NCBI RefSeq assembly: GCF_001517975.1
Contig: NZ_KQ950181.1
Coordinates: 410,003 to 474,002 of the forward strand
Direction: 5' to 3'
From: Thermobifida cellulosilytica TB100
GTDB taxonomy: Bacteria; Actinomycetota; Actinomycetes; Streptosporangiales; Streptosporangiaceae
DNA length: 64,000 bases
The position numbers and the translations under genes were made by a program. Numbering within the stretch: position 1 is the first letter of the stretch; every line of letters begins with the position of its first letter. Positions 1 through 8,385 of this stretch are shown here, piece by piece. The notes under the pieces are model-generated. The model was not told the DNA's origin and did not search any database. It was given only the letters and a program-made list of their open reading frames with translations.

Positions 1-1
1 G

Positions 2-313
2 GGCGACGCGGCCCACGAGCGGCTGCTGCGCGCCCAGCTCGTCGAGGCGCAGGTCCTCGACGACGTCGACACGCTGGTCCGGCTGGGCGTGGAGATCGGG
101 CTGCCCGAGGAGGAGACCCGCAGGGCCCTCCGGGGAGACGACCACGTCGAGGACGTCAGGGCCGACCTCGCGGAGGCCCGCGCGCTGGGGATCAGCGGGG
201 TGCCGTTCTTCGTGCTCAACCGCGCCTTCGCGGTCTCGGGGGCCCAGCCCGTGGAGACGTTCCTGTCGGCGCTGCGCACCGCCTACGGGCACGCGCGCGG
301 CTCCGCGGCCTGA
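2..313 (+). CDS. DsbA-family oxidoreductase, FrnE-like (5' truncated)
   Basis: Only the C-terminal 103 codons are in the window; the frame is open from the first bases, so the gene starts upstream. The visible part has the ERLLRAQLVEAQ helix, then RALGISGVPFFVLN, then the VSGAQPVETFL ending typical of the C-terminal half of FrnE/2-hydroxychromene-2-carboxylate isomerase-like DsbA proteins. The GVPFFV cis-proline strand packs near the active site in this family. The CxxC-equivalent N-terminus is off the window, so redox activity cannot be judged. It converges on the LPMO gene. Confidence 0.85.
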   Translation, partial: GDAAHERLLRAQLVEAQVLDDVDTLVRLGVEIGLPEEETRRALRGDDHVEDVRADLAEARALGISGVPFFVLNRAFAVSGAQPVETFLSALRTAYGHARGSAA

Positions 314-335
314 GAGGGCCGCTCCGCACGCGGAC

Positions 336-419
336 CGGCGCCCCGGCGGTTCCGCGTCCGGTTGCCGTGCGGGTGGGCCGTTCACCCGCACGGCGGTCCG
401 GAGCGGCGCCGGGGCGCCG
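336..419. terminator. Nested hairpins between convergent genes
   Basis: An outer pair of perfect 13-base arms (336-348 and 407-419) encloses an inner perfect 12-base stem (364-375 and 383-394, 7-base loop). It lies between the convergent DsbA-like and LPMO genes and could terminate both. No U-tract follows, as is common in high-GC actinobacteria. Confidence 0.6.
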
Positions 420-446
420 GCTCTCCCGGGAGCGGTGCCGGGCCGC

Positions 447-476
447 GGTCCCGCCGACGCGGAGGTCGGCGGGACC
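447..476 (-). terminator. Hairpin downstream of LPMO 1
   Basis: Perfect 12-base arms (447-458 and 465-476) with a 6-base loop, 27 bases beyond the LPMO stop codon. Confidence 0.55.
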
Positions 477-503
477 CGTGACGTGTCGGCCCGGGCCGGC
501 GGA

Positions 504-1172
504 TCAGACGAAGTTCACGTCACTGCACAGGTAGTAGGTCTGGTCCATGTGCGAGGCCTTCCAGATGGTGAAGACCACGTGGCGGCCGCTGCGGTTGGGC
601 GCGTGCACCGTGAACTGGATGTTCTGGCTGGGCGCGTAGCGGCCGGTCCGGTGGACCAGTTCCAGGCTGCCCCAGGTCAGCGGCTGGGTGGTCGGGTCGA
701 AGCCCTGGCGGGTGACGTAGACCTCGAAGTAGTCCGCGCCGTGGCTGGCCTGGTCGTACAGGTGGATCGTGAAGGTGTTGCCGATGTCGGTGGTCTTCCA
801 CGGACCCACGGCGTCCATGGAGCGGTAGCGACCGCCCTCGGCCAGACCGCCGCTGCACAACTGGCCGTCGGGCAGCGCGGCCCGGTGGTTGCCGCCGACC
901 CCGTCCCGGTACAGGCCGTTCCAGTTCCACATGGCGTTGGGGTTGTCCTGCCACGCCTGCCAGCACATGGGGTCCTCGTGCCGCATGTTGGGGTTGAGGT
1001 GGTCGCTGCCCCAACGCAGCCAGCAGCCGTAGTTGCGCGTCGCGGGGTTGATCACCGACCCGTGGGCGGCCGCGGGGGCGGTCCACTGGGTCAACCCCAG
1101 CACGGCCGCGAACAGCACGGCCAGGGCCCGCACGGTCCACCGGGAGCTCCCGGTGCGAACATGACGATGCAT
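504..1172 (-). CDS. Secreted AA10 lytic polysaccharide monooxygenase (E7-like)
   Basis: A 222-residue secreted copper enzyme that oxidatively cleaves crystalline polysaccharide (chitin or cellulose in this family). Residues 1-36 are a signal peptide ending AAA, so cleavage exposes His37 as the N-terminal residue of the mature protein. His37 and His144 (SHGADYFEVYVTR) form the histidine brace that binds copper. The domain is a lone AA10 without a binding module, ending SDVNFV. Size, histidine spacing and sequence match the Thermobifida fusca E7/TfLPMO10A type from memory. The start has an RBS (GGAG) 7 bases upstream. It is transcribed alone and a CelR-type box lies in its promoter, so induction by cello-oligosaccharides is likely. 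Confidence 0.95.
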   Translation of the reverse strand: MHRHVRTGSSRWTVRALAVLFAAVLGLTQWTAPAAAHGSVINPATRNYGCWLRWGSDHLNPNMRHEDPMCWQAWQDNPNAMWNWNGLYRDGVGGNHRAALPDGQLCSGGLAEGGRYRSMDAVGPWKTTDIGNTFTIHLYDQASHGADYFEVYVTRQGFDPTTQPLTWGSLELVHRTGRYAPSQNIQFTVHAPNRSGRHVVFTIWKASHMDQTYYLCSDVNFV

Positions 1173-1210
1173 GGTCGATCTCCAATTTCCGGATGTGGGG
1201 GTTCCGGGCG

Positions 1211-1224
1211 TGGGAGCGTTCCCA
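1211..1224. promoter_or_regulatory. CelR-type operator upstream of LPMO 1
   Basis: TGGGAGCGTTCCCA differs by one base from the 14-base palindrome TGGGAGCGCTCCCA bound by CelR of Thermobifida and CebR of Streptomyces. It sits 39 bases upstream of the start codon, just beyond a possible -10 (TAACAT, minus strand, 1235-1240), a position suited to repression. Confidence 0.85.
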
Positions 1225-1453
1225 CGCTAAGGCAATGTTACACAGAGAGATTGATCAAAAACAGTGTGTTACTGAAATGGTGGGATATGCCCTGATTGGT
1301 CCATTGGAGAACGTGGCCGATGTGTAACGCACAAGGCCGAGATTTTGCTCAGACGTCCAGAAAACAGCCGGAGGGCTCGACGGGATGTACGGTCGGAGCG
1401 CCGGGGCGGGAGACCGGTGGGGCGAGGCCGTGCGGGAGCGGAGGGAGAACGGC

Positions 1454-1858
1454 GTGACCGAGCGCAAACCGTCCGGAGAGCGGTTCGAGTCGTGGGTGGA
1501 CCGCCAGATCCGTGAGGCGATCGAGCGGGGCGAGTTCGACGACCTGCCCGGACTGGGCAAGCCGATCCCCGACATCGACCGGCCCTACGACGAGATGTGG
1601 TGGGTCAGGCGCAAGCTCCAGCGCGAGGGCGTCTCCGCGCTGCCGCCCGCGCTGGCCCTGCGCAAGGAGGCCGAACGGGCGATGGCCGAGGCGATGCGGG
1701 CGGACTCGGAGGACGAGGTGCGCCGCATCGTGGCGGACCTCAACGACCAGATCCGCGCGCTGATGCGGCGCCCGCTGCCCGGCCCCCCGCTCACCCTCCT
1801 CCCCTACGACGTGGACGAGGCCGTCCGCAGGTGGCGGGAGGAGCGGCGGCCGCGCTGA
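1454..1858 (+). CDS. DUF1992 (DnaJC28-like conserved domain) protein
   Basis: A 134-residue cytoplasmic protein of unknown function. It carries the DUF1992 signature: FESWVDRQIREAIERGEF, then DDLPGLGKPI, then WWVRRKLQREG, with a Glu/Arg-rich helical remainder. The GTG at 1454 is chosen because GGAGGGAG lies about 8 bases upstream and the family usually begins just before the FESWVD helix; an in-frame ATG at 1385 would add 23 residues without family support. It stands alone between the LPMO promoter region and the convergent hydrolase. Confidence 0.8.
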   Translation: MTERKPSGERFESWVDRQIREAIERGEFDDLPGLGKPIPDIDRPYDEMWWVRRKLQREGVSALPPALALRKEAERAMAEAMRADSEDEVRRIVADLNDQIRALMRRPLPGPPLTLLPYDVDEAVRRWREERRPR

Positions 1859-1909
1859 ACGGGAGCCGGGCAGAGCGGCGGCCCCGCCCGGCGGTCCGCC
1901 CGCGGGCGC

Positions 1910-2827
1910 TCACCGGCGGCGGACCTGCGCTCCCGGGCTCCTGGGCCGGGGCGCGGAGGCCTCCGCCATCCCGGTGCGGCGTGCGACGAGGTCCAGCGCC
2001 TGCCTCAGGTATCCGGCGAACCTCGGATAGTTCTCGCTCATCGGGAAGTGCCCGATCTCCGTCATCTCGATGAACTCGGCCCCCGGGATCTGCTCGGCGG
2101 TGCGCCGGCCGGCCTCGGGCGGGGTGAGGTAGTCGTACGCCCCGGTCAGCATGACCACCGGGCAGCGCGAGGTGTCGATCTCCCCGCAGCGGCCCCTCAG
2201 GTCGTGGTCGACCGAGTAGAAGTAGAGGTCGCCCCGGAACGCCTCGGACCCCTGGGAGTAGTAGAACCAGGTGCGCCAGCGGTCGTGCTCCGGAGACTGG
2301 GGCGCCATCAGGTCCCACACGCCGCTCGCGCACACCTGCGCGGCGTTGGCGTGCGGGTGCTGCCACCAGTCGAGGAAGAAGCCGGGGGAGTGGTCGGCCG
2401 CCTCCACCGGGATGACCGCCCTGAACCGGTCGGGGTGGCGCAGCGCCAGTTGCAGGGCGACGTTGCCGCCGAAGGAGGAGCCCATGAAGATCGGCTCCTC
2501 CAGGCCGAGCGCGTCGCAGAAGGCCACGATGAACGCGACGTAGTGGTCGGCGGTGAGCCGGTACTCCTCCTTCCACCACTCCGTGTTCATCGGCGGGTCG
2601 GACTTGCCGTGCCGGGCCAGGTCGTAGGCGATGATCCGGTAGTCCCGGGTGAACTCCGGGTCCTCCAGGAGCCCCATCCACTGGTGGTTGTGGCATCCGG
2701 CGGTGTGCTGGCAGACCAGCGGCTGGCCGGTGCCGTTCTCCAGGTAGAAGACGCGGTAGCGCGCTCCCTCGACCTCGATGGTGACGTAGTGGCCGGTGAC
2801 CGGGGAGATCTCTGTCTGCGTGGGCAT
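1910..2827 (-). CDS. Alpha/beta hydrolase
   Basis: A 305-residue alpha/beta-hydrolase-fold enzyme. The nucleophile elbow is GSSFGG with Ser118; the likely acid is the Asp in LTGAYDYLTP and the base is the His in EIGHFPM. HTAG near residue 41 resembles the oxyanion-hole segment. The substrate is not evident. ATG at 2827 has a clear RBS (GGAAGGA), and it follows the SCP2-like gene by 17 bases, so the two are co-transcribed. Pairing with a lipid-binding-type domain suggests a hydrophobic ester or acyl substrate (inference). Confidence 0.85.
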   Translation of the reverse strand: MPTQTEISPVTGHYVTIEVEGARYRVFYLENGTGQPLVCQHTAGCHNHQWMGLLEDPEFTRDYRIIAYDLARHGKSDPPMNTEWWKEEYRLTADHYVAFIVAFCDALGLEEPIFMGSSFGGNVALQLALRHPDRFRAVIPVEAADHSPGFFLDWWQHPHANAAQVCASGVWDLMAPQSPEHDRWRTWFYYSQGSEAFRGDLYFYSVDHDLRGRCGEIDTSRCPVVMLTGAYDYLTPPEAGRRTAEQIPGAEFIEMTEIGHFPMSENYPRFAGYLRQALDLVARRTGMAEASAPRPRSPGAQVRRR

Positions 2828-2844
2828 GGGTGTGTCCTTCCGGG

Positions 2845-3240
2845 TCAGACCAGGGGGCCGGTGGTGCGCAGCAGTTCGATCTGCCGGGTCACGCAGCGCA
2901 GGTTCTGCATGAGCACCAGCAGGTCGCCCTCCAGGCGCATGTCGCGCCGGAAGGTGGCGGCCCAGATGCCGTGGAACATCGGGGCGGGGACCGGCCGTCC
3001 GAACTCCCGCCAGGTGTCGGCGCTGGCCCGGACGGCGAAGTCGTAGCCCTCCAGCGGCCCGGGATCGACGACCAGCTCCTCGATCTTCCCCCGGTGCATG
3101 CGGAACAGGAACGTCTTCTCCTCCATGTCCCACAGGAACGAACAGGAAAAGTACCTCCCGTGGGCCTGGATCTCCGGATCGGAGTCGCTGAGGCGGCGGA
3201 ACTCCGCGACGGCGGACTCCGTGTCGGTCGTCGTGGTCAT
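2845..3240 (-). CDS. SCP2-like sterol/lipid-binding domain protein
   Basis: A 131-residue single-domain protein. A central beta-rich part (FLFRMHRGKIEELVVDPGP) is followed by a hydrophobic C-terminal helix region with GDLLVLMQNLR, resembling the SCP2 sterol-carrier fold. No catalytic motif is visible. ATG at 3240 has an RBS (GGGAAGGGA). It is the first gene of a two-gene unit with the hydrolase. The SCP2 assignment rests on overall pattern and neighbour context, so an uncharacterised family remains possible. Confidence 0.6.
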   Translation of the reverse strand: MTTTTDTESAVAEFRRLSDSDPEIQAHGRYFSCSFLWDMEEKTFLFRMHRGKIEELVVDPGPLEGYDFAVRASADTWREFGRPVPAPMFHGIWAATFRRDMRLEGDLLVLMQNLRCVTRQIELLRTTGPLV

Positions 3241-3573
3241 GGCGGTCCCTTCCCGGGTGACGGACAGGTGCGCGCCCCGAGCGGCAGGGCTACCTCGGGT
3301 GCTCTCCCCGGAGCGGGCAGATATACGGCGCTTGACGGTGACCTGCCCCTGGATCACCTGATTTTTGGGGCCTGTTTTGTACGGGGAGCCCGAACCGCCG
3401 CGGGGCCGCGGCCGACCGGGTAGCACCCCTGACGGGGCCTTCCGCGGCTTCCGCCGCCGACCGCGGGGCCGGACGGCCGGAAGAGCGGAACGGCCCCGCC
3501 GGAGAACGCGCCGGAGCGGACCGGACACCGGCAGGCCCCGGCGCGACGAACCGCACAGGACAGGGGGAGAGCA
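3241..3573. other. Divergent intergenic region (333 bases)
   Basis: Lies between the SCP2-like gene (minus) and the AHSA1-type gene (plus), so it must hold both promoters. An imperfect dyad GGTGACC/GATCACC at 3337-3358 and a T-rich patch at 3361-3380 are the only structures noticed. No gene is supported. Confidence 0.4.
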
Positions 3574-4047
3574 GTGGGTGAGACCGAGATCGTCGTCGAA
3601 CCGGGCCGCCAGGACATCGTCATGACGCGCGTCTTCGACGCGCCCCGCGGCGCGGTGTTCCGTGCGCTCACCGACCCCGACCTCCTCACGCGGTGGTGGG
3701 GGCCCGGGGAGTTCGAGACCGTCGTGGACCACATGGACGCGCGCCCGGGAGGCTCCTGGCGGATGCGCCACCGCAGCGGCCGGGGCGAGGAGTACGCGTT
3801 CCACGGCGTCTTCCACGACGTCGCGGCCCCCGAGCGGATGGTGCAGACCTTCGAGTTCGAGGGCGCGCCCGGGCACGTGTCGCTGGAGACCGCCGTGCTG
3901 GAGGAGGTCGGCGGCGGGAGGACCCGGTACGTGGCCACCTCCGTCTTCCCGTCGACGGCCGAGCGTGACGCCATGGTCGGGTCGGGAATGGAGGAGGGCG
4001 CCCGCGAGAGCATGGACCGCCTCGCCGCTCTGGTGGAGAGCACCTGA
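3574..4047 (+). CDS. SRPBCC/AHSA1-family protein
   Basis: A 157-residue START/SRPBCC-fold protein of the activator-of-Hsp90-ATPase-like family. Features are the N-terminal strand TRVFDAPRGAVFRALTDP, then LLTRWWGP, the central GGSWRMRH and FHGVFHDV strands, and the C-terminal helix with GMEEGARESMDRL. Such proteins bind small hydrophobic ligands; the ligand here is unknown. GTG at 3574 follows an AGGGGGAG RBS. It converges on the SNF2 helicase with only 27 bases between. Confidence 0.85.
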   Translation: MGETEIVVEPGRQDIVMTRVFDAPRGAVFRALTDPDLLTRWWGPGEFETVVDHMDARPGGSWRMRHRSGRGEEYAFHGVFHDVAAPERMVQTFEFEGAPGHVSLETAVLEEVGGGRTRYVATSVFPSTAERDAMVGSGMEEGARESMDRLAALVEST

Positions 4048-4074
4048 GCGGACCACCGGAGGCGGGCCCGCCCG

Positions 4075-6480
4075 TCAGACGCCCAGCCGGTGGCGTTCGG
4101 CCAGGACGAGCCGCTGCTCCAGCGGAACGGCCGGATCGTCGAGTACGGACGGCCGGTACTCGCCGGCGTCCACGGCGCGCGCGTCCGCCTCCTTGGCGGC
4201 GCTGCGGCGCGCGAACGCGTCGAAGAGCAGGCGCTTGTGCTCCTGGAGCTCCCGGATCCGCTCGTCGACGCTCCCCCGGGCCAGCAGGTGGTGCACCTGG
4301 ACCGTGCGCACCTGGCCCATCCGCAGGACGCGGGCGATCGCCTGCTCCTCGGCCCCCGGCGTCAGTTGCGGTTCGGCGATGACCACCACGGAGGCCGCCT
4401 GGATGTTGAGCCCCACCCCGCCGGCCTCGATCTGGCTGAGCAGGACGGCGGGACCGGGGTGGGCGGTGAACTCGTCGACGAGCTGCTGCCGCCGTCCCCC
4501 GGGCACCGAACCCGTCAGCGGTCCCAGGACCCGCAGGTCGGCCGGGTACGACCGGCTGTGGGAGCCGCACCCGGGGAAGAGGTGCCGCGACAGGCTGTCG
4601 AGGACCCCGCGGAAGTAGGAGAAGACGACCACCTTGCGCCGGTCGGCGAACGCCCCCTCCAGGATCTCGCGCAGCCGCTCCGTCTTCGCCGAGCCGGGAA
4701 GGCCGAACCCGTTCTGGCGCATGCGCATGAAGTGGCCCGCCGCGACCGCCCGGCGGTACTCGGCCTCGTCGTCGGAGGTGAGGTGCACCCAGGCGGGGAC
4801 GTCGATCCTGTCGGGCAGCTCGGTGAGCACGTCCTCCTGGTTGCGGCGCAGGTACACGGACGCCACGGCACGCCGGAACGCCCGGGCGTCGGCGAATCCG
4901 TCGGCGCCCAGGCGGCGTGCCAGGGAAGGGCTCAGGTGGCCGACCAGGGAGCGGAACTCCTCGACCCGGTTCTGCATGGGGGTGCCGGTGAGGAAGAGGA
5001 CGTGCTTCGTCCGGTCGCCCACCTCGCGGACGTTCGAGGAGCGCCGGGTGGCGGGGTTCTTCACGTAGTGGGCCTCGTCCACGACCAGCAGGGCGATCTG
5101 GGACTGCCGCACGCACTCCAGTCTGCCGAGGGTGTCGAAGGTGGTGACCGCGACGCCGCCGTCGCGCAGCCAGGCCCGTCCCGCGGCCTCGCGGTGGGGG
5201 CCGTGCAGGCTGTGGGCGGCCAGCAGGGTGTGCCGCTCGGTCTCCTTGATCCAGTTGACCTGCACGCTGGCGGGGCACACCACCAGGAAGTGCCGGTGCC
5301 CCTGGGCGGCGAGGTGGGCGACGGCCGCGAGGGCCTGCACGGTCTTGCCCAGCCCCATCTCGTCGCCGAGCATGCAGCGCCGCTGCCGCAGCGCGTACCG
5401 CGCGCCGAACGCCTGGTAGTTGCGGAGGACGAGGCCGGGGCGCAGCAGGCGGGTGTCCAGCCGGACCCTGGCGACCTCCCGGCGCAGCGGTTCGGGAACG
5501 AATCCGTAGGCCGCCTCGTCGACGGGAACGGCCGTGACGCTGCCGGGGGAGGGGCGCAGTCGGCCGGTCCCCGGCCGGTCCTCGGCGGCCTCGCGGCGCG
5601 GCTGCGCGGGAGCGAGTCCGTAGGCCGCCTCGTCGACGGGGAGGTCCGTGCCGCCGAGGGTGGAGAGCAGGGCGTTGAACGAGGCCGCGTCCGCCTCGTA
5701 GTCCCGCCACAGCCGCTGCTGCGCCGCCTCGTGGAAACGGGGGTCCGACCACTGCTCCGCCCGGACGAGGGCCGAGCGGAGCTGGAGCGCCCACGGCGAG
5801 GCGAGCAGGACCTCGAGGTGGAGCAGACAGGTCAGGGCGGCCTGCTTCGTGGCGCGGCGTGCAAAGAGCATCCGCCAGCGGCTGGTCGCGCGCCTGGCCG
5901 CTGCGAGCAGCGGGCCGAACAGTCGGGCGAGGCCCTGGAGGGGGTCGCGCAGTGCGGCCACGGCCTGGTCGGCACTGCGGATCGCGGCCAGGAGCGCCAG
6001 GAGCCGGGTCGAGTCGGGGGAGCGGTCGTCGGGAGTCAGCCGGATCCGCACTCCTCGCACGGTCTGCGCCTCGACGCGGCGTGCCGCGGCGAGGACCTGC
6101 CGGGCGGTGAGCGCTCCCACCCCGGGCAGGGCGAGCAGCGAGGGTTCCGGGAAGTACAGCACGGCGCCGACCGTGGTGAGCCCGGCCCGTTCCAGCGGAC
6201 CGAGCCGCAGGCCCGGGGGTGCGACGGCACGCAGGTCGCCGAGAGGGCGCTGCCACAGCAGCGCGTCGGCCTGCTTGCGGACGAGGGAGGCGACCAGGTT
6301 CCGTGCGGCCTCGCGCAGCCGGTGCACCGCCGTCGGCAGCGCCTCCGCGCGGCCGACCAGCTCCTCGGCCGCGGCGATCGTCGCCCGCGCGGGCGCGCCG
6401 ATCCGGGAGCGCGCCGCGTCCAGTGCGGTCGGCGGCGGGGGGTACAGCGGGGGAGGAGGGGGCGCGGGGGGAGCGGTCAT
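4075..6480 (-). CDS. SNF2-family DNA-dependent ATPase/helicase
   Basis: An 801-residue SF2 translocase. The N-terminus is Pro-rich (residues 4-17), followed by a helix-hairpin-helix-like LPGVGALTARQVL (118-130). The motor has Walker A GDEMGLGKT (372-380), DEAH (468-471), TGTP motif III (498-501), AGGVGLN motif V (687-692) and the RMGQ arginine-finger region (720-723). Residues 281-350 contain an internal tandem duplication (VDEAAYG at 282 and 320). The last 50 residues include EHKRLLFDAF, usual at the end of RapA/HepA-like SNF2 proteins. Likely role: remodelling protein-DNA complexes or assisting repair. ATG 6480 has RBS GGAGAAGGG. Confidence 0.92.
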   Translation of the reverse strand: MTAPPAPPPPPLYPPPPTALDAARSRIGAPARATIAAAEELVGRAEALPTAVHRLREAARNLVASLVRKQADALLWQRPLGDLRAVAPPGLRLGPLERAGLTTVGAVLYFPEPSLLALPGVGALTARQVLAAARRVEAQTVRGVRIRLTPDDRSPDSTRLLALLAAIRSADQAVAALRDPLQGLARLFGPLLAAARRATSRWRMLFARRATKQAALTCLLHLEVLLASPWALQLRSALVRAEQWSDPRFHEAAQQRLWRDYEADAASFNALLSTLGGTDLPVDEAAYGLAPAQPRREAAEDRPGTGRLRPSPGSVTAVPVDEAAYGFVPEPLRREVARVRLDTRLLRPGLVLRNYQAFGARYALRQRRCMLGDEMGLGKTVQALAAVAHLAAQGHRHFLVVCPASVQVNWIKETERHTLLAAHSLHGPHREAAGRAWLRDGGVAVTTFDTLGRLECVRQSQIALLVVDEAHYVKNPATRRSSNVREVGDRTKHVLFLTGTPMQNRVEEFRSLVGHLSPSLARRLGADGFADARAFRRAVASVYLRRNQEDVLTELPDRIDVPAWVHLTSDDEAEYRRAVAAGHFMRMRQNGFGLPGSAKTERLREILEGAFADRRKVVVFSYFRGVLDSLSRHLFPGCGSHSRSYPADLRVLGPLTGSVPGGRRQQLVDEFTAHPGPAVLLSQIEAGGVGLNIQAASVVVIAEPQLTPGAEEQAIARVLRMGQVRTVQVHHLLARGSVDERIRELQEHKRLLFDAFARRSAAKEADARAVDAGEYRPSVLDDPAVPLEQRLVLAERHRLGV

Positions 6481-6609
6481 GCCCTTCTCCGTGGCAGGGC
6501 GGGCGGTGGCGGGAGAGGACCCGGTGCGGGCGGTGCAGGGGCCAGGGTACTTCGGCGGCGGCCGACGGGAGGCGGGAACCGGAAACGGCGCCGCCGAGGG
6601 GATTGTGGA

Positions 6610-6626
6610 ACCGAATCTGATTCGGT
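6610..6626. promoter_or_regulatory. Inverted repeat upstream of thiolase 1
   Basis: ACCGAATctgATTCGGT has perfect 7-base arms and a 3-base centre. It lies 104 bases upstream of the thiolase start and is the strongest dyad of three in this promoter region, so it is a candidate operator. Confidence 0.5.
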
Positions 6627-6647
6627 AATATCGCCGTACCTAGTCAG

Positions 6648-6714
6648 TTGGAAATCCAAACTCACGGGCTCGGATGGGGAGAACCGGGTTCGGCTGGTGA
6701 GTTGGAAAAACCAA
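6648..6714. promoter_or_regulatory. Paired TTGG-CCAA dyads before thiolase 1
   Basis: TTGGAaaTCCAA (6648-6659) and TTGGaaaaaCCAA (6702-6714) both sit inside AGTTGGAAA direct repeats about 54 bases apart. The second is 15 bases upstream of the start and abuts the RBS GAGGGAGG. They look like two copies of one regulator site; the HxlR gene just downstream is a possible partner. Confidence 0.45.
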
Positions 6715-6729
6715 TCGAGGGAGGTTGTC

Positions 6730-7893
6730 ATGCGCGACGCGGTGATCGTCGAAGCGGTCCGCACCCCGGTCGGCAGGGGCAAGCCCGGAGGGGCGCTCCA
6801 CGGGGAGCACCCCGTGGACCTGCTGGCCCGCACCCTGCAGACGCTGGTGGAGCGGGCCGGGATCGACCCCGCCCTGATCGACGACGTCATCGCCGGGTGC
6901 GTGACCCAGGTGGGCGAGCAGGCGCAGAACATCGCCCGCACCGCGGTCCTGGCCGCCGGGTTCCCCGAGAGCGTGCCCGCCGTCACCGTCGACCGGCAGT
7001 GCGGCTCCTCCCAGCAGGCCGCGCACATCGCGGCCCAGGGGGTGATCAGCGGCGCCTACGACGTCGCGGTCGCCTGCGGGGTGGAGGCGATGTCGCGGGT
7101 GCCGATGGGCTCCAACGTGCCGCCCGGAGCCGACCCGCGGGGCGCCCTGCTGGCCGAGCGCTACCCCGACGGGCTGGTCGGACAGGGCATCAGCGCCGAA
7201 CTGATCGCGGCCCGATGGAAGATCAGCCGCGAGGAGCAGGACGCCTACGCCCTGGAGTCGCACCGGCGCGCCACCGCGGCCTGGCAGCGCGGCGAGTTCG
7301 ACCGGGAGGTCGCCTGGGGCGGCCGGTGGGACGAGAGCGTGCGCCCCACCACCTCGGCCGAGGCGCTGGCCGGGCTCAGGCCCGCCTACCACCACCCCGC
7401 CCTCGCCGAGCGCTTCCCCGAGATCGGCTGGACCGTCACCGCGGGCAACGCCTCGCCGATCAACGACGGCGCGGCGGCACTGCTCGTCATGGGCTCGGAC
7501 GTGGCCCGGAGACTGGGACTGCGGCCGCGCGCCCGCTTCCACAGCTTCGCCGTGGCCGCCGACGACCCGCTGCTCATGCTCACCGCGATCACCCCGGCCA
7601 CCGGCAAGGTCCTGGCCCGAGCCGGACTGAGCGTCGACGACATCGACCTGTTCGAGGTCAACGAGGCCTTCGCCTCGGTCGTGCTGGCCTGGCAGCGCGA
7701 GACCGGCGCCGACCTGGAGCGGGTGAACGTGCGCGGCGGCGCGATCGCGATCGGCCACCCCCTGGGGGCCAGCGGCGCCCGCATCATGACCACCCTGCTC
7801 CACCTGATGGAGGACCGCGGCGCCCGCTACGGCCTCCAGACCATGTGCGAGGCCGGGGGAATGGCCAACGCCACGATCCTGGAACTGCTCTGA
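6730..7893 (+). CDS. Thiolase 1 (acetyl-CoA acyltransferase)
   Basis: A 387-residue thiolase that cleaves 3-ketoacyl-CoA with CoA, or condenses two acyl-CoAs. The acyl-accepting Cys91 is in DRQCGSSQQA, the catalytic His in GGAIAIGHPLGASGAR and the second Cys in TMCEAGGMANA; full family length. ATG 6730 follows GAGGGAGG. It is paralogous to thiolase 2 (17111), with the same VDRxCGSSQQA and MSRVxMGS segments, and lies 45 bases upstream of an HxlR regulator. The paralogy suggests a linked role with the catabolic locus, although it lies 10 kb outside it. Confidence 0.93.
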   Translation: MRDAVIVEAVRTPVGRGKPGGALHGEHPVDLLARTLQTLVERAGIDPALIDDVIAGCVTQVGEQAQNIARTAVLAAGFPESVPAVTVDRQCGSSQQAAHIAAQGVISGAYDVAVACGVEAMSRVPMGSNVPPGADPRGALLAERYPDGLVGQGISAELIAARWKISREEQDAYALESHRRATAAWQRGEFDREVAWGGRWDESVRPTTSAEALAGLRPAYHHPALAERFPEIGWTVTAGNASPINDGAAALLVMGSDVARRLGLRPRARFHSFAVAADDPLLMLTAITPATGKVLARAGLSVDDIDLFEVNEAFASVVLAWQRETGADLERVNVRGGAIAIGHPLGASGARIMTTLLHLMEDRGARYGLQTMCEAGGMANATILELL

Positions 7894-7938
7894 CCGCGGC
7901 CCGGCCGCAGGTCGCGGCGGCTGACCTAAGATGGGAGC

Positions 7939-8385
7939 ATGGCGAAGCGCGTGGCCCCCCGCAAGTGCTCGGTTGCCGACACGCTCGAGTTGGTGGGCGA
8001 CCGCTGGTCGCTGCTGGTCGTGCGCGAACTGAGCCACGGCTTCCACCGCTTCGACCAGATCGTGTACCACACCGGGGCCTCCCGCGACATCCTCGCCGCC
8101 CGGCTGCGCAAACTGGAGGCGGTCGGCATCATCAGGCGCAGGCTCTACAACGAGCACCCGCCGCGCTACGAGTACCGCCTCACCTCCGCCGGCTGGGAGC
8201 TGTGCGACGTGCTGCTGACCCTCATGAAGTGGGGGGACCGGCACCTCAACCCCGACAACCCGCCCCTGCGCTACCACCACTCCTGCGGCGAGGTCCTGGA
8301 CCCGGTGGTGGTCTGCGCCCACTGCGGCGGCCCGGCCGTGCGCGGCGCCCACTCGCCGTTCGGCCCCGCGCTGGCCCAGGACTGA
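7939..8385 (+). CDS. HxlR-family winged-helix transcriptional regulator
   Basis: A 148-residue regulator. The N-terminus has CSVADTLELVGDRWSLLVVREL, the defining HxlR helix pair, followed by the recognition region FDQIVYHTGASRDILAARLRKLE and the wing YEYRLTSAGWEL. The C-terminal tail is longer than in minimal HxlR proteins and ends CGEVLDPVVVCAHCGGPA, a possible zinc knuckle. It lies 45 bases after thiolase 1, probably co-transcribed, and may act on the dyads before that gene (inference). Confidence 0.9.
   Translation: MAKRVAPRKCSVADTLELVGDRWSLLVVRELSHGFHRFDQIVYHTGASRDILAARLRKLEAVGIIRRRLYNEHPPRYEYRLTSAGWELCDVLLTLMKWGDRHLNPDNPPLRYHHSCGEVLDPVVVCAHCGGPAVRGAHSPFGPALAQD

Noticed and set aside
435..1295. 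Long plus-strand open frame of 286 codons over LPMO 1
   Set aside because: It is the antisense shadow of the LPMO gene, with a Val/Gly/Arg composition typical of high-GC reverse frames.
3337..3358. Imperfect dyad GGTGACC/GATCACC as an operator for the AHSA1-type gene
   Set aside because: Short, imperfect and unrelated to any other site; not enough to call.
3686..6256. 856-codon minus-strand frame rich in Arg, Pro and Gly
   Set aside because: It overlaps the SNF2 gene in another frame of the same strand and has no family features.
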